Assembly: GCF_000745475.1 (NCBI RefSeq)
Contig: NZ_JQJJ01000008.1
Coordinates: 1,013,384-1,077,383, forward strand
From: Allobosea sp. UNC402CLCol
GTDB taxonomy: Bacteria; Pseudomonadota; Alphaproteobacteria; Rhizobiales; Beijerinckiaceae
Direction of reading: 5' to 3'
Length of the DNA: 64,000 nt
Shown here: positions 25,822-33,780 of the stretch, one piece after another
Numbering within the stretch: position 1 is the stretch's first letter
Layout: every line of letters begins with the position of its first letter
Notes under the pieces: generated by a model
Databases searched by the model: none
What the model was told of the DNA's origin: nothing
Seen by the model: the letters and a program-made list of their open reading frames with translations, nothing else
Translations under genes and position numbers: made by a program

Positions 25822-26304
25822 TCAGGCGTCGCTATCGGCCTCTTCACCATCGATCTCGGGATCGTCATGGTCGGCGCCGGCCTTGGAGAGGCCCTTGGCC
25901 GCCTTGCGCAGCAGCTTGCGCAATTGCTTGCGCTCCTTGCCATCGAGCTTGTCGAGCAACTCCTCCTCGACATCGTTCCAGACCGCGTCGAGCTCGGCCG
26001 CCGTCTTCTGCCCGGCTTCCGTCAGCGCGACCTGCACCAGCCTGCCGTCCCGATTGCCGCCCTCGCGCGTCACCAGACCCTGCAGCGAGAGCCGGCCGAT
26101 CGTCTTCGAGACGGTCGGCGGCTTGACCCTGAGCAGCGAGGCGAGCTCACCCATCGTCATCGGTGCCGGCTGCAACGCCTTCAGCGCCTGCTCCTGCCCG
26201 GGGAAGAGGCCGAGCCCGTTCAGCTTTTCGCCCATCCGCGAGCGATGCAGCCGCGCTGTCACGAGCAGGGCGCGACCGACGCTTTTCTCGAGAGCCTTGG
26301 TCAT
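25822..26304 (-). CDS. MarR family transcriptional regulator
   Basis: Winged-helix regulator of 160 residues. The recognition region TMGELASLLRVKPPTVSKTI lies near 50-70, followed by the wing LVTREGGNRDGRLVQVALTE near 80-100. The C-terminus is strongly acidic (DDPEIDGEEADSDA). AAGGATGG precedes the ATG. It is located between the NAD(P)H oxidoreductase upstream (102 bp) and the EamA exporter downstream (26 bp), a typical repressor-exporter pair responding to a phenolic or related compound. The ligand is inferred only from the family. Confidence 0.9.
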   Translation of the reverse strand: MTKALEKSVGRALLVTARLHRSRMGEKLNGLGLFPGQEQALKALQPAPMTMGELASLLRVKPPTVSKTIGRLSLQGLVTREGGNRDGRLVQVALTEAGQKTAAELDAVWNDVEEELLDKLDGKERKQLRKLLRKAAKGLSKAGADHDDPEIDGEEADSDA

Positions 26305-26406
26305 GGAGCCATCCTTCGGCGGATCCTTGCGCGGATAAGGAAGACGCTTCGCCGGCTGCGTATTCGCCCGCCAACATGACAGACAGATGACAATCCCATG
26401 TCGGTC

Positions 26407-26988
26407 TTAAAAGACCGCGACTTTCGCCGCGACTTTTTGCAGGAAGGCGGCGCGGCTTTCGGGCGTGGCGCGATTCATGCCGTAATGCGCCAGATAGAGC
26501 GTCCGCACCGCCGGATGGCAAACGGCCCGCAACGCCCGGCAAACCAGCCTGCGCGGCGGATTTCCCATCAGAAAGGCCGTCCAGCGCGTGGCTCCATAGC
26601 TCGTCACTGCGACGAGTTTGCGAATGTTGCCGAGCGCCGGCTCGACCTTGCCATCGACGAGCTCGAAGGAGACGCCCGGCAGGAAGACCCGGTCGAAGAA
26701 CCCCTTCAGGATCGCCGGATAGCCGAAATTCCAGACCGGAAAGCACAGCAGCAACGCGTCGGCCGCCTGCAATCGAGCGACATAGCCGGCAACGTTCGAT
26801 CTGTTGCTGGCTGTGTCGTGATAGAAGCGGCGCTCGTCGGGGCTCAGAACCGGATCGAACCCCTCGGCATAGAGGTCGCAGTCATCGACCTCGTGCCCGG
26901 CCCGCCTGAGCCCCTCGACGACCGTCCGGTGCAGGGCGGCGCCATAGCTCTCCGGGTCGGGATGGGCGAAGAGGACGAGCACGCGCAT
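26407..26988 (-). CDS. NAD(P)H-dependent flavodoxin-fold oxidoreductase (MdaB/KefF-like)
   Basis: Flavin-dependent quinone or substrate reductase of 193 residues. The flavodoxin-like fold opens MRVLVLFAHPDPESYGAALH, with the FMN/FAD-site stretch LLLCFPVWNFGYPAILKGF near 80-100 and TSYGATRW near 130. The start lies 2 bp after the stop of the FAD oxidase gene (TGACGATG), so the two are coupled. A 7-bp inverted repeat CGGTCTT/AAGACCG overlaps its stop codon, without a T-run. Its partner could be electrons to or from the upstream oxidase, or detoxification of a quinone product. Confidence 0.88.
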   Translation of the reverse strand: MRVLVLFAHPDPESYGAALHRTVVEGLRRAGHEVDDCDLYAEGFDPVLSPDERRFYHDTASNRSNVAGYVARLQAADALLLCFPVWNFGYPAILKGFFDRVFLPGVSFELVDGKVEPALGNIRKLVAVTSYGATRWTAFLMGNPPRRLVCRALRAVCHPAVRTLYLAHYGMNRATPESRAAFLQKVAAKVAVF

Positions 26989-26990
26989 CG

Positions 26991-28415
26991 TCAGCCGGCC
27001 CCGGCTTCGGACAGGCTGCGGAACAGGAAGGTCTTGCCCGAGCGGTAGTCGTAATCCGGGTCCTCCCAGGCGATCATCTTGCCGGGGTTGAGCAGCCCCT
27101 GCGGATCGGCCTCGCGCTTGAAGGCGAGCTGCGTCTCGTCGGTCTGCTTCATGCCGCCCTCCTCCAGCGTGTAGCGATGCGGGTTGAAGATCGGTGCGCC
27201 CATCTCCTCATGGATGGCGATGATCTCGTCCAGCCGCTCCTCCGTCGTGAACCGCAATAGCGGCAGGCCGAAACAGGTGATCTTGCCATCGAAGCGCACG
27301 AATTCGAGATGCGCGATGAGCTCCTCGCCGAAGCGCTGATGGATGGCCTCGACCAGTTCGACCTGATCCGGGAAGGGATAGAGCACCTGCAGATAGGTGA
27401 TCGCCGGATCGACCCGCAGCGCGCGCAGCGTCGTGTGGTTCCAGCCGAGCTCGTAGGCCGGCGGCAGCCCCTTGGCATCCTCCGGTGAGAGCGTGTCCGA
27501 GCGCAGCAGGAGCTCCGCGCCCCGGAAGCGCCGCACATAGGCGCAAAGCGCATCGACAGCGAAATCGGCAGCCATGACGACGACGAGATGGCTGTCGCGC
27601 GGCAGGAACTTGCGATGGCGCAGGAAATAATCATGCGGCGCCGGCGCGGCAAAGACGCTGAGGTTCTTGAGCGCGAGCCCGTCCTGCTCGCCGACCGCAT
27701 TGGCGAATTCGGTCGCAACGCGCAGGTTTTCGAAGCCGACGATGACATCGACCCAATCATAGGCCGGGCCGAGCGGCATCTCGACCTCGGTGATGATGCC
27801 GTTGGTGCCATAGGCATGGGCGACCTTGTGCAGGTCCTCGCCCGCGAATTCGAGCAGGCGCGGGCTGGTCTCCATCGTCGCGACCTTGAGCCGGATGATG
27901 TTGCCCCAGTCGCGCAGCCCGCCCCATTTGATCGAGCCGACGCCGCCCGAGCCGCCGGCGATGAAGCCGCCGATCGAGGCAGTCTGATAGGTCGAGGGGT
28001 GCAGCCTGAGTTCCTGCCGCGAATGCGCCCGTGTCTCGTCGTCGATGCGGGCCATGATCGCGCCGGGCTCGGCGACATAGCGGCCGGCGCCGATCTCCTT
28101 GACCTTGTTGAAACCGGCGAGATCGAGCAGCACGCCGCCGGAAAGCGGCATCGCCTGGCCGTAATTGCCGGTGCCGGTGCCGCGCGGCGTCACGGGAATG
28201 CCGAGCGCGTGGCAGGCGGCGAGCGTCTGAATGACCTCCGCTTCGCTCGTCGGAGACACGACGATATCGGCCACGACCTGATCGAGCTGGCGCTTCAGCA
28301 CCGGCGAATACCAGAAGAAGTCGCGGCTCTTCTGTTTCACCAGCGCCGGGTTCTCCTCGGTGCGGACGCCACTGATGCGGGCTTTCAGCCCCGCGATGTC
28401 GTAGCGGCTCGTCAT
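26991..28415 (-). CDS. FAD-binding oxidoreductase, glycolate/D-lactate oxidase (PCMH) type
   Basis: Flavoenzyme of 474 residues. The PCMH FAD-binding domain occupies about residues 50-230, with VTPRGTGTGNYGQAMPLSGG near 76 and GGFIAGGSGGVGSIKWGGL near 148. The C-terminal substrate domain ends with PHRYTLEEGGM and the usual GLLNPGKM motif near 447. It would oxidise a 2-hydroxy acid or similar alcohol. The first codon overlaps the amidohydrolase stop by 4 bp, and the NAD(P)H oxidoreductase starts 2 bp later, so the three form a tight operon. The substrate is unknown. Confidence 0.9.
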   Translation of the reverse strand: MTSRYDIAGLKARISGVRTEENPALVKQKSRDFFWYSPVLKRQLDQVVADIVVSPTSEAEVIQTLAACHALGIPVTPRGTGTGNYGQAMPLSGGVLLDLAGFNKVKEIGAGRYVAEPGAIMARIDDETRAHSRQELRLHPSTYQTASIGGFIAGGSGGVGSIKWGGLRDWGNIIRLKVATMETSPRLLEFAGEDLHKVAHAYGTNGIITEVEMPLGPAYDWVDVIVGFENLRVATEFANAVGEQDGLALKNLSVFAAPAPHDYFLRHRKFLPRDSHLVVVMAADFAVDALCAYVRRFRGAELLLRSDTLSPEDAKGLPPAYELGWNHTTLRALRVDPAITYLQVLYPFPDQVELVEAIHQRFGEELIAHLEFVRFDGKITCFGLPLLRFTTEERLDEIIAIHEEMGAPIFNPHRYTLEEGGMKQTDETQLAFKREADPQGLLNPGKMIAWEDPDYDYRSGKTFLFRSLSEAGAG

Positions 28416-29743
28416 GATGCTCTACCCATCAGATGATCCAGCTCGCGGTAATCCGGCAAGGTCCGGTCGATCGCCCTGCCCGCGACCAGCACGCTGCGGT
28501 CCCCCTGCGGCCGGGCGAAGAACTCGGTCCAGCTCCGCGCCCGCGTCACGATGAAATCGGCCGGCCCGCCCGCCGCCAGCATGCCGACGCCGTCGAGCCC
28601 CATCGCCGCCGCCGGCGTCCGTGCCACGGCGCAAGGCCAGTCCGAACCGGAATGATCGAGCTGAAGGATGCGCGTCGCCTCGCGCAGCACCTCGACGAGG
28701 TCGAGATCGCCATAGGCATAGAACGGGTCGCGGGTGTTGTCGGAAGCGACCATCACCGGCACACCGGCCGCCTTCAGCTCATGCAGCGCCGTAACCCCGC
28801 GCCAGCGTGGCGTGCGGCCCATCTGCCGGTCCTGCAGGTAGAGGTTGCAGAGCGGCAGCGAGACCACGGCGATGCCGGCCTCCTTCACCTTGCCGATGAT
28901 CCGCGCCTCGTCCTCCGGTGCCTGCAAGCTGAGCGAGCAGCAATGCCCGCACAGGATCTTGCCCGTGAAGCGGTGCCGCAGCGCCGCATCGGCGATGTGC
29001 TCGAGCGAGCGGGCTGCCGGGTCGTTGCTCTCGTCGACATGGAAATCGAGATCGAAGCCGTTCTCGCTCGCCGCCCGGAACAGGAAGTCGAGCGCCCGGT
29101 CGAGCTCCGGGATCATGTAGGTGACGCAGCCGAGAAGCCCGTCGCCATGCATCTTCACCGCCGCGATCACTACCGCCATATGCGCCGGATCGAGCGCCTG
29201 CTCGACGCCGAACAGCGGCGAGGCCTGCAAGGAGATGCGCCCGGCCCAGCGCTCCCGCATCTCCGCATAGACCGGCCAGGAAATACCAATCTGTTTGCCG
29301 AGCGAATCGAGATGCGTCCGGATCGCGGCGGTGCCATGGGCAAAGGCCGTGCGCAGCGAGAAATCCATGCGCGTCCGGACATCCAGCGCCGACCAGTTCG
29401 CCTCGCGGTCATTGGCGACGGCAGCGAGCGCGCCCGGAAACGTCCCGTCCGGATTGGGACTGCGCGGCCAGATATGACCCTTGTCGAGATGAGTGTGGCA
29501 GTCGACGAGACGCGGCAGCACGATGCCGCCCTCGAGGTCGAGCGTCGGCCGATCGTTCGTCAGCGTCTCGGTTCCCGCCGGCAACAGCGATTCGATCCGG
29601 CCATCGGCAATCGCAAGGTCGATCCGGGCAAGCCCGTCACGATCCGCGGCGAAGGAGCCGCCATCGATCAGGCAAAGCGGCGCGCTCATATTGAGCAGGC
29701 GGAAGGCGGATGCATCCGGAAGCGTGGCGAAACCCGTCGTCAC
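28412..29743 (-). CDS. Amidohydrolase, cytosine deaminase-like
   Basis: Metal-dependent hydrolase of 443 residues that cleaves or deaminates a cyclic amide or amidine. Metal ligands are all in place: HxH in DCHTHLDKGHIW near residue 83, a His in DFHVDESND near 237, a His in LCGHCCSL near 268 and the Asp in VASDNTRDPFYAYGD near 336. The GTG at 29743 is preceded by GGGAGG at good spacing. It is the first of a leftward run with an FAD oxidase, a reductase, MarR and an exporter. The family includes cytosine deaminase and related enzymes, and this context does not look like pyrimidine salvage. Confidence 0.88.
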   Translation of the reverse strand: MTTGFATLPDASAFRLLNMSAPLCLIDGGSFAADRDGLARIDLAIADGRIESLLPAGTETLTNDRPTLDLEGGIVLPRLVDCHTHLDKGHIWPRSPNPDGTFPGALAAVANDREANWSALDVRTRMDFSLRTAFAHGTAAIRTHLDSLGKQIGISWPVYAEMRERWAGRISLQASPLFGVEQALDPAHMAVVIAAVKMHGDGLLGCVTYMIPELDRALDFLFRAASENGFDLDFHVDESNDPAARSLEHIADAALRHRFTGKILCGHCCSLSLQAPEDEARIIGKVKEAGIAVVSLPLCNLYLQDRQMGRTPRWRGVTALHELKAAGVPVMVASDNTRDPFYAYGDLDLVEVLREATRILQLDHSGSDWPCAVARTPAAAMGLDGVGMLAAGGPADFIVTRARSWTEFFARPQGDRSVLVAGRAIDRTLPDYRELDHLMGRAS

Positions 29744-29914
29744 TTCCGCACCTCCCGCATCGGCCCTCCGCTACTGGATATCGGCCCGCCCTGTGCCCCG
29801 CAAGCGCAACCGCCGCAGGGCCCATGGCGCAGAAGGCCACGCAGCCGTCGCATCCGGGCTTGTCCGTGCGGGCGGGATCGCGCATGAGAGCGGCTTCCGG
29901 CAGGAGGACGCATC

Positions 29915-30775
29915 ATGGCGCAACAGGCACGCATCATCGACGGCAAGGCCGTAGCAGCGGAATTGCGCGCCGGCATCGCCCGCGAGGTCGCCGCGCTCAA
30001 GGCAGCGCGCGGCATCGTCCCTGGCCTCCATGTCGTCCTCGTCGGCGAGGACCCGGCGAGCAAAGTCTATGTCGCCTCGAAGGAGAAGCTCGCCGTCGAG
30101 GTCGGCATGAACTCGGTCGCCCATCGCCTGCCGGCTGAGACGACCGAGGCCGAACTGCTGGCCAAGCTCGCCGAACTCAATGCCGATGACAGCGTCGACG
30201 GCATCCTCGTCCAGTTGCCCCTGCCGAAGCATATCGACACCGGCCGCATCATCGACGCCATCGACCCGGCCAAGGATGTCGACGGCCTGCACCCGATCAA
30301 TGCCGGCCTGCTCGCCGGCGGCAAGAACGGCCTCGTACCCTGCACGCCGCTCGGCAGCATGCTGCTGCTGAAGCAGGCGCTTCCGTCGCTTTCGGGTCTC
30401 GATGCCGTGGTGATCGGCCGCTCGGAACTGGTCGGCCGCCCGGTCGCGCAGCTCCTGTTGCAGGCCGATTGCACCGTCACCATCGCCCATTCGCGCACGC
30501 GCGATCTGCCCGCGGTGGTGAAGCGCGCCGATATCGTCATCGCCGCCGTCGGCCGCCCGCGCATGGTCAAGGGCGACTGGATCAAGCCCGGCGCAACCGT
30601 GATCGATGTCGGCATCAACCGCCTGCCCGACGGCAAGCTGACGGGCGATGTCGATTTCGCCGAGGCGGTACAGGTCGCGGGCGCGATCACGCCCGTCCCC
30701 GGCGGCGTCGGCCCGATGACCATCGCCTGCCTGCTCAAGAACACGCTGACGGCGTTTCACGCCCGACGAGGTTGA
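29915..30775 (+). CDS. folD: Bifunctional methylenetetrahydrofolate dehydrogenase/methenyltetrahydrofolate cyclohydrolase
   Basis: Cytoplasmic one-carbon enzyme of 286 residues. The substrate lysine is in [12 protein letters not shown] near 55, followed by [12 protein letters not shown] near 97, the NADP site [12 protein letters not shown] near 165 and the terminal [10 protein letters not shown] near 262. AGGAGGA eight bases before the ATG is a strong ribosome site. The 171 bp upstream, shared with the divergent amidohydrolase gene, shows no other feature. It ends at a bidirectional terminator shared with lpdA. Confidence 0.96.
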   Translation: MAQQARIIDGKAVAAELRAGIAREVAALKAARGIVPGLHVVLVGEDPASKVYVASKEKLAVEVGMNSVAHRLPAETTEAELLAKLAELNADDSVDGILVQLPLPKHIDTGRIIDAIDPAKDVDGLHPINAGLLAGGKNGLVPCTPLGSMLLLKQALPSLSGLDAVVIGRSELVGRPVAQLLLQADCTVTIAHSRTRDLPAVVKRADIVIAAVGRPRMVKGDWIKPGATVIDVGINRLPDGKLTGDVDFAEAVQVAGAITPVPGGVGPMTIACLLKNTLTAFHARRG

Positions 30776-30831
30776 GCGCAGCAATCAGCGAGACCGCCAC
30801 GGGCGGCCCGGCCCTTCCTCGGTTAGCCCCT

Positions 30832-30866
30832 AAAAAAAGGAGCTGCAATCCTGCAGCTCCTTTTTT
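30832..30866. terminator. Bidirectional intrinsic terminator between folD and lpdA
   Basis: Nine-bp stem GGAGCTGCA/TGCAGCTCC with loop ATCC, flanked by seven A on the left and six T on the right, so both strands give a U-run. It lies 56 bp after folD and 46 bp after lpdA, ending the convergent folD transcript and the TCA operon. Confidence 0.93.
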
Positions 30867-30912
30867 CGTTCCTGCAGCAGGGCCGCGCCAGAGGCACGGC
30901 CCGCCAACCCGA

Positions 30913-32313
30913 TCACATATGGATCTGGCGCTTCTCCACGGCCATCGCCGCTTCCTTCACCGCCTCGGCCAGCGTCGGATGCGCGTGGCAGGTACGGGCG
31001 AGATCCTCGGACGAGCCGCCGAACTCCATCAGCACGGTTACTTCCGCGATCAGGTCGCCGGCATGCGGGCCGATGATGTGGCAGCCGAGCACACGATCGG
31101 TCGCGGCATCGGCCAGGACCTTCACGAAGCCCTCGGTGTGGCGGATGGCGCGGGCGCGGCCATTGGCCGTGAACGGGAACTTGCCGATCTTGTAGGCGAC
31201 GCCGGCCGCCTTCAGCTCTTCCTCGGTCTTGCCGATCGCGGCGACTTCCGGCGCGGTGTAGACGATGCCGGGGATGGCGTCGTAGTTCACATGGCCAGCC
31301 TTGCCGGCGATGATCTCGGCGACCGCGACGCCCTCATCCTCGGCCTTGTGCGCCAGCATCGGCCCGCGCACCACGTCGCCGATCGCGTAGATGCCGGCGA
31401 CATTGGTCTTGAAATGGTCGTCGATGACGACGCGGCCGCGCTCGGTGGCGACACCCGCCTTATCGAGGCCGAGACCATCGGTGTTGGGACGGCGGCCGAT
31501 CGCGACCAGCACGATATCGGCATTGAGCGTCCTGGCCTCTCCGCCTGCGGCAGGCTCGACGGTGACGGTCGCACCGCCCTTCTTGGCCACGTCGACCTTG
31601 GTGACCTTGGAGCCGAGCTGGAAGGTGAAGCCCTGCTTCTCCAGGATGCGCTGGAACTGCTTGGCGACCTCGCCATCCATGCCGGGCAGGATGCGGTCGA
31701 GGAACTCGACGACGGTGACCTTGGCGCCGAGACGGGCCCAGACCGAGCCGATCTCGAGGCCGATCACGCCGGCGCCGACGACGACGAGCTCCTTCGGCAC
31801 GGAGCCGATTTCGAGCGCGCCGGTCGAGGTGACGACGGTCTTCTCGTCGATGGTCACGCCCGGCAGCGGCGCCGATTCCGAACCCGTCGCGATGACGATG
31901 TTCTTGGTCTCGATCTCCTGCGTCTTGCCGTCCTCGGCGGTGACGACGACCTTGCCGGCGGCCGGAATCGAAGCCGTGCCGTGGAAGGCGTCGATCTTGT
32001 TCTTCTTGAGCAGGAAGCCGACGCCATTGACGTTCGCGTCGATGGTCTCCTGCTTGTGCGCCATCATCGCCTTGAGATCGAGCTTCGGCGTGCCGACGAC
32101 GATGCCGAGCTTCTCGAAGGTGTGGCCGGCCTCCTCGAACATCTCGGACGCGTGCAGCAGCGCCTTGGAGGGAATGCAGCCGACATTCAGGCAGGTGCCG
32201 CCATGAGTGGCGCGCTTCTCGACCACCGCGACCTTGAGGCCGAGCTGGGCGGCGCGGATGGCGCAGACATAGCCCCCGGGGCCGGTTCCGATGACGACGA
32301 GATCGTAGGACAT
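30913..32313 (-). CDS. lpdA: Dihydrolipoyl dehydrogenase (E3)
   Basis: FAD enzyme of 466 residues that reoxidises the lipoyl group of the 2-oxoglutarate dehydrogenase complex. Features: FAD motif [20 protein letters not shown] near 6, redox disulfide in [13 protein letters not shown] near 38-50, NAD motif [19 protein letters not shown] near 178 and the catalytic His-Glu region [13 protein letters not shown] near 444. I use the ATG at 32313 with GAGG ahead; the frame is open to 32406 through repeat sequence. It is the last gene of the mdh-suc block, 132 bp after sucB with a palindromic repeat between. Confidence 0.96.
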   Translation of the reverse strand: MSYDLVVIGTGPGGYVCAIRAAQLGLKVAVVEKRATHGGTCLNVGCIPSKALLHASEMFEEAGHTFEKLGIVVGTPKLDLKAMMAHKQETIDANVNGVGFLLKKNKIDAFHGTASIPAAGKVVVTAEDGKTQEIETKNIVIATGSESAPLPGVTIDEKTVVTSTGALEIGSVPKELVVVGAGVIGLEIGSVWARLGAKVTVVEFLDRILPGMDGEVAKQFQRILEKQGFTFQLGSKVTKVDVAKKGGATVTVEPAAGGEARTLNADIVLVAIGRRPNTDGLGLDKAGVATERGRVVIDDHFKTNVAGIYAIGDVVRGPMLAHKAEDEGVAVAEIIAGKAGHVNYDAIPGIVYTAPEVAAIGKTEEELKAAGVAYKIGKFPFTANGRARAIRHTEGFVKVLADAATDRVLGCHIIGPHAGDLIAEVTVLMEFGGSSEDLARTCHAHPTLAEAVKEAAMAVEKRQIHM

Positions 32314-32333
32314 CTCTATAGCCTCGCAGTGCC

Positions 32334-32420
32334 CGTCATGGTCGGGCTTGTCCCGACCATCCACGTCTCGGGAGGCCGGGAGAAAAGTCGTGGATGCCCG
32401 GGACAAGCCCGGGCATGACG
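32334..32420. repeat. GTCATGG/GGCATGAC palindromic element, copy 7, within the TCA operon
   Basis: Opens CGTCATGGTCGGGCTTGTCC and closes GGACAAGCCCGGGCATGACG, with inner CCACG...CGTGG arms. It lies between sucB and lpdA inside one probable transcript and would form a long hairpin in the mRNA. Confidence 0.8.
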
Positions 32421-32445
32421 TCGAAGTGAACCTCGCGAAACGCGA

Positions 32446-33675
32446 TCAGAGGTCGAGCACGAGCCGCGCCGGATCCTCCAGGCCTTCCTTGATGCGCACG
32501 AGGAAGGTCACGGCCTCCTTGCCGTCGATGATGCGGTGGTCGTAGCTGACCGCGAGATACATCATCGGCCGGGCCTCGATCTTGCCGTTCACCACCATCG
32601 GGCGCTCCTGGATCTTGTGCATGCCCAGGATCGCCGATTGCGGCGCGTTCAGGATCGGGGTCGACATCAGCGAGCCGTAGACGCCGCCATTCGAGATGGT
32701 GAAGGTGCCGCCCTGCATCTCCTCGATCGAGAGCTTGCCGTCGCGGGCCTTGCGACCGAACTCGCCGATCTTCTTCTCGACGCCGGCGATGGAGAGCTGG
32801 TCGGCATCGCGCACCACCGGAACCACCAGGCCCTTCTCGGTGCCGACGGCGACGCCGATATGGTAGTAGTTCTTGTAGACGATGTCGGTGCCGTCGATCT
32901 CGGCGTTGACGGCCGGGATCTCCTTCAGCGCCTGCACGCAGGCCTTCACGAAGAAGCCCATGAAGCCGAGCTTGACGCCGTGCTTCTTCTCGAAGGCATC
33001 CTTGTACTGGTTGCGCAGCGCCATGACGTTGGTCATGTCGACCTCGTTGAAGGTCGTCAGCATCGCGGCGGTGGACTGGGCCTCCTTGAGGCGGCGCGCG
33101 ATGGTCTGGCGCAGCTTCGTCATCTTGACGCGCTCTTCGCGCGAGGCATCGTCCGGCGCCGACGGGGCGCGGACCTGCACCGGAGCGGCAGGCGCCGCCG
33201 GCGCGGCACTGGCGCCGGTCGCGATCGCCGCAAGCATGTCGCCCTTGGTGACGCGGCCATCCTTGCCCGAGGCCGGGACCGACGAGGCGTCGATGCCGCT
33301 CTCGGCGGCCAGCCGCGCCACGGCCGGGCCGGAATCAGCGGCCTTGGTGGCGGCAGCCTTCGGAGCCTCAGCGGCCGGAGCCGGCGCGGCGGCGGGCTTC
33401 TCTTCCTTCTTCGGAGCGGGCGCGGCAGCAGCCGCACCGCCTTCGGCGATCATGCCGAGCAGCGCGCTGACGCCGACCGTATCGCCTTCCTTGGCGACGA
33501 TCTCGCCGAGCACGCCGGCGGCCGGGGCGTTGACCTCCAGCGTCACCTTGTCAGTCTCGAGCTCGACCAAAGGCTCGTCGGCCTTCACCGCCTCGCCCGG
33601 CTTCTTGAACCACTTGCCGATGGTCGCCTCGGAAACGGATTCGCCGAGGGTGGGTACGCGGATTTCGGTCGCCAT
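32446..33675 (-). CDS. sucB: Dihydrolipoyllysine succinyltransferase (E2 of 2-oxoglutarate dehydrogenase)
   Basis: Core acyltransferase of the complex, 409 residues. The lipoyl domain covers 1-75 with the modified lysine in [11 protein letters not shown] near 43. An Ala/Pro-rich linker (80-115) leads to the E3-binding domain near 118-155 ([16 protein letters not shown]). A second linker leads to the catalytic domain near 180-409, with [18 protein letters not shown] near 287 and [13 protein letters not shown] carrying the catalytic His near 381. It starts 105 bp after sucA and is followed by lpdA. Confidence 0.97.
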   Translation of the reverse strand: MATEIRVPTLGESVSEATIGKWFKKPGEAVKADEPLVELETDKVTLEVNAPAAGVLGEIVAKEGDTVGVSALLGMIAEGGAAAAAPAPKKEEKPAAAPAPAAEAPKAAATKAADSGPAVARLAAESGIDASSVPASGKDGRVTKGDMLAAIATGASAAPAAPAAPVQVRAPSAPDDASREERVKMTKLRQTIARRLKEAQSTAAMLTTFNEVDMTNVMALRNQYKDAFEKKHGVKLGFMGFFVKACVQALKEIPAVNAEIDGTDIVYKNYYHIGVAVGTEKGLVVPVVRDADQLSIAGVEKKIGEFGRKARDGKLSIEEMQGGTFTISNGGVYGSLMSTPILNAPQSAILGMHKIQERPMVVNGKIEARPMMYLAVSYDHRIIDGKEAVTFLVRIKEGLEDPARLVLDL

Positions 33676-33780
33676 GTCAGGCCTCTGTTGTCTCGTTCTC
33701 TGGCGGTCGGATCGGCACCGGCGGAAACGCCGATGCGGCAGGGAAATCCGGCAGTGCGTAAAGCATCGCCGGGAGGGTCG

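Noticed and set aside
26402..26417. CGGTCTT/AAGACCG inverted repeat at the reductase stop codon as a terminator
   Set aside because: No U-run follows on the coding strand, and the loop of two bases is too short.
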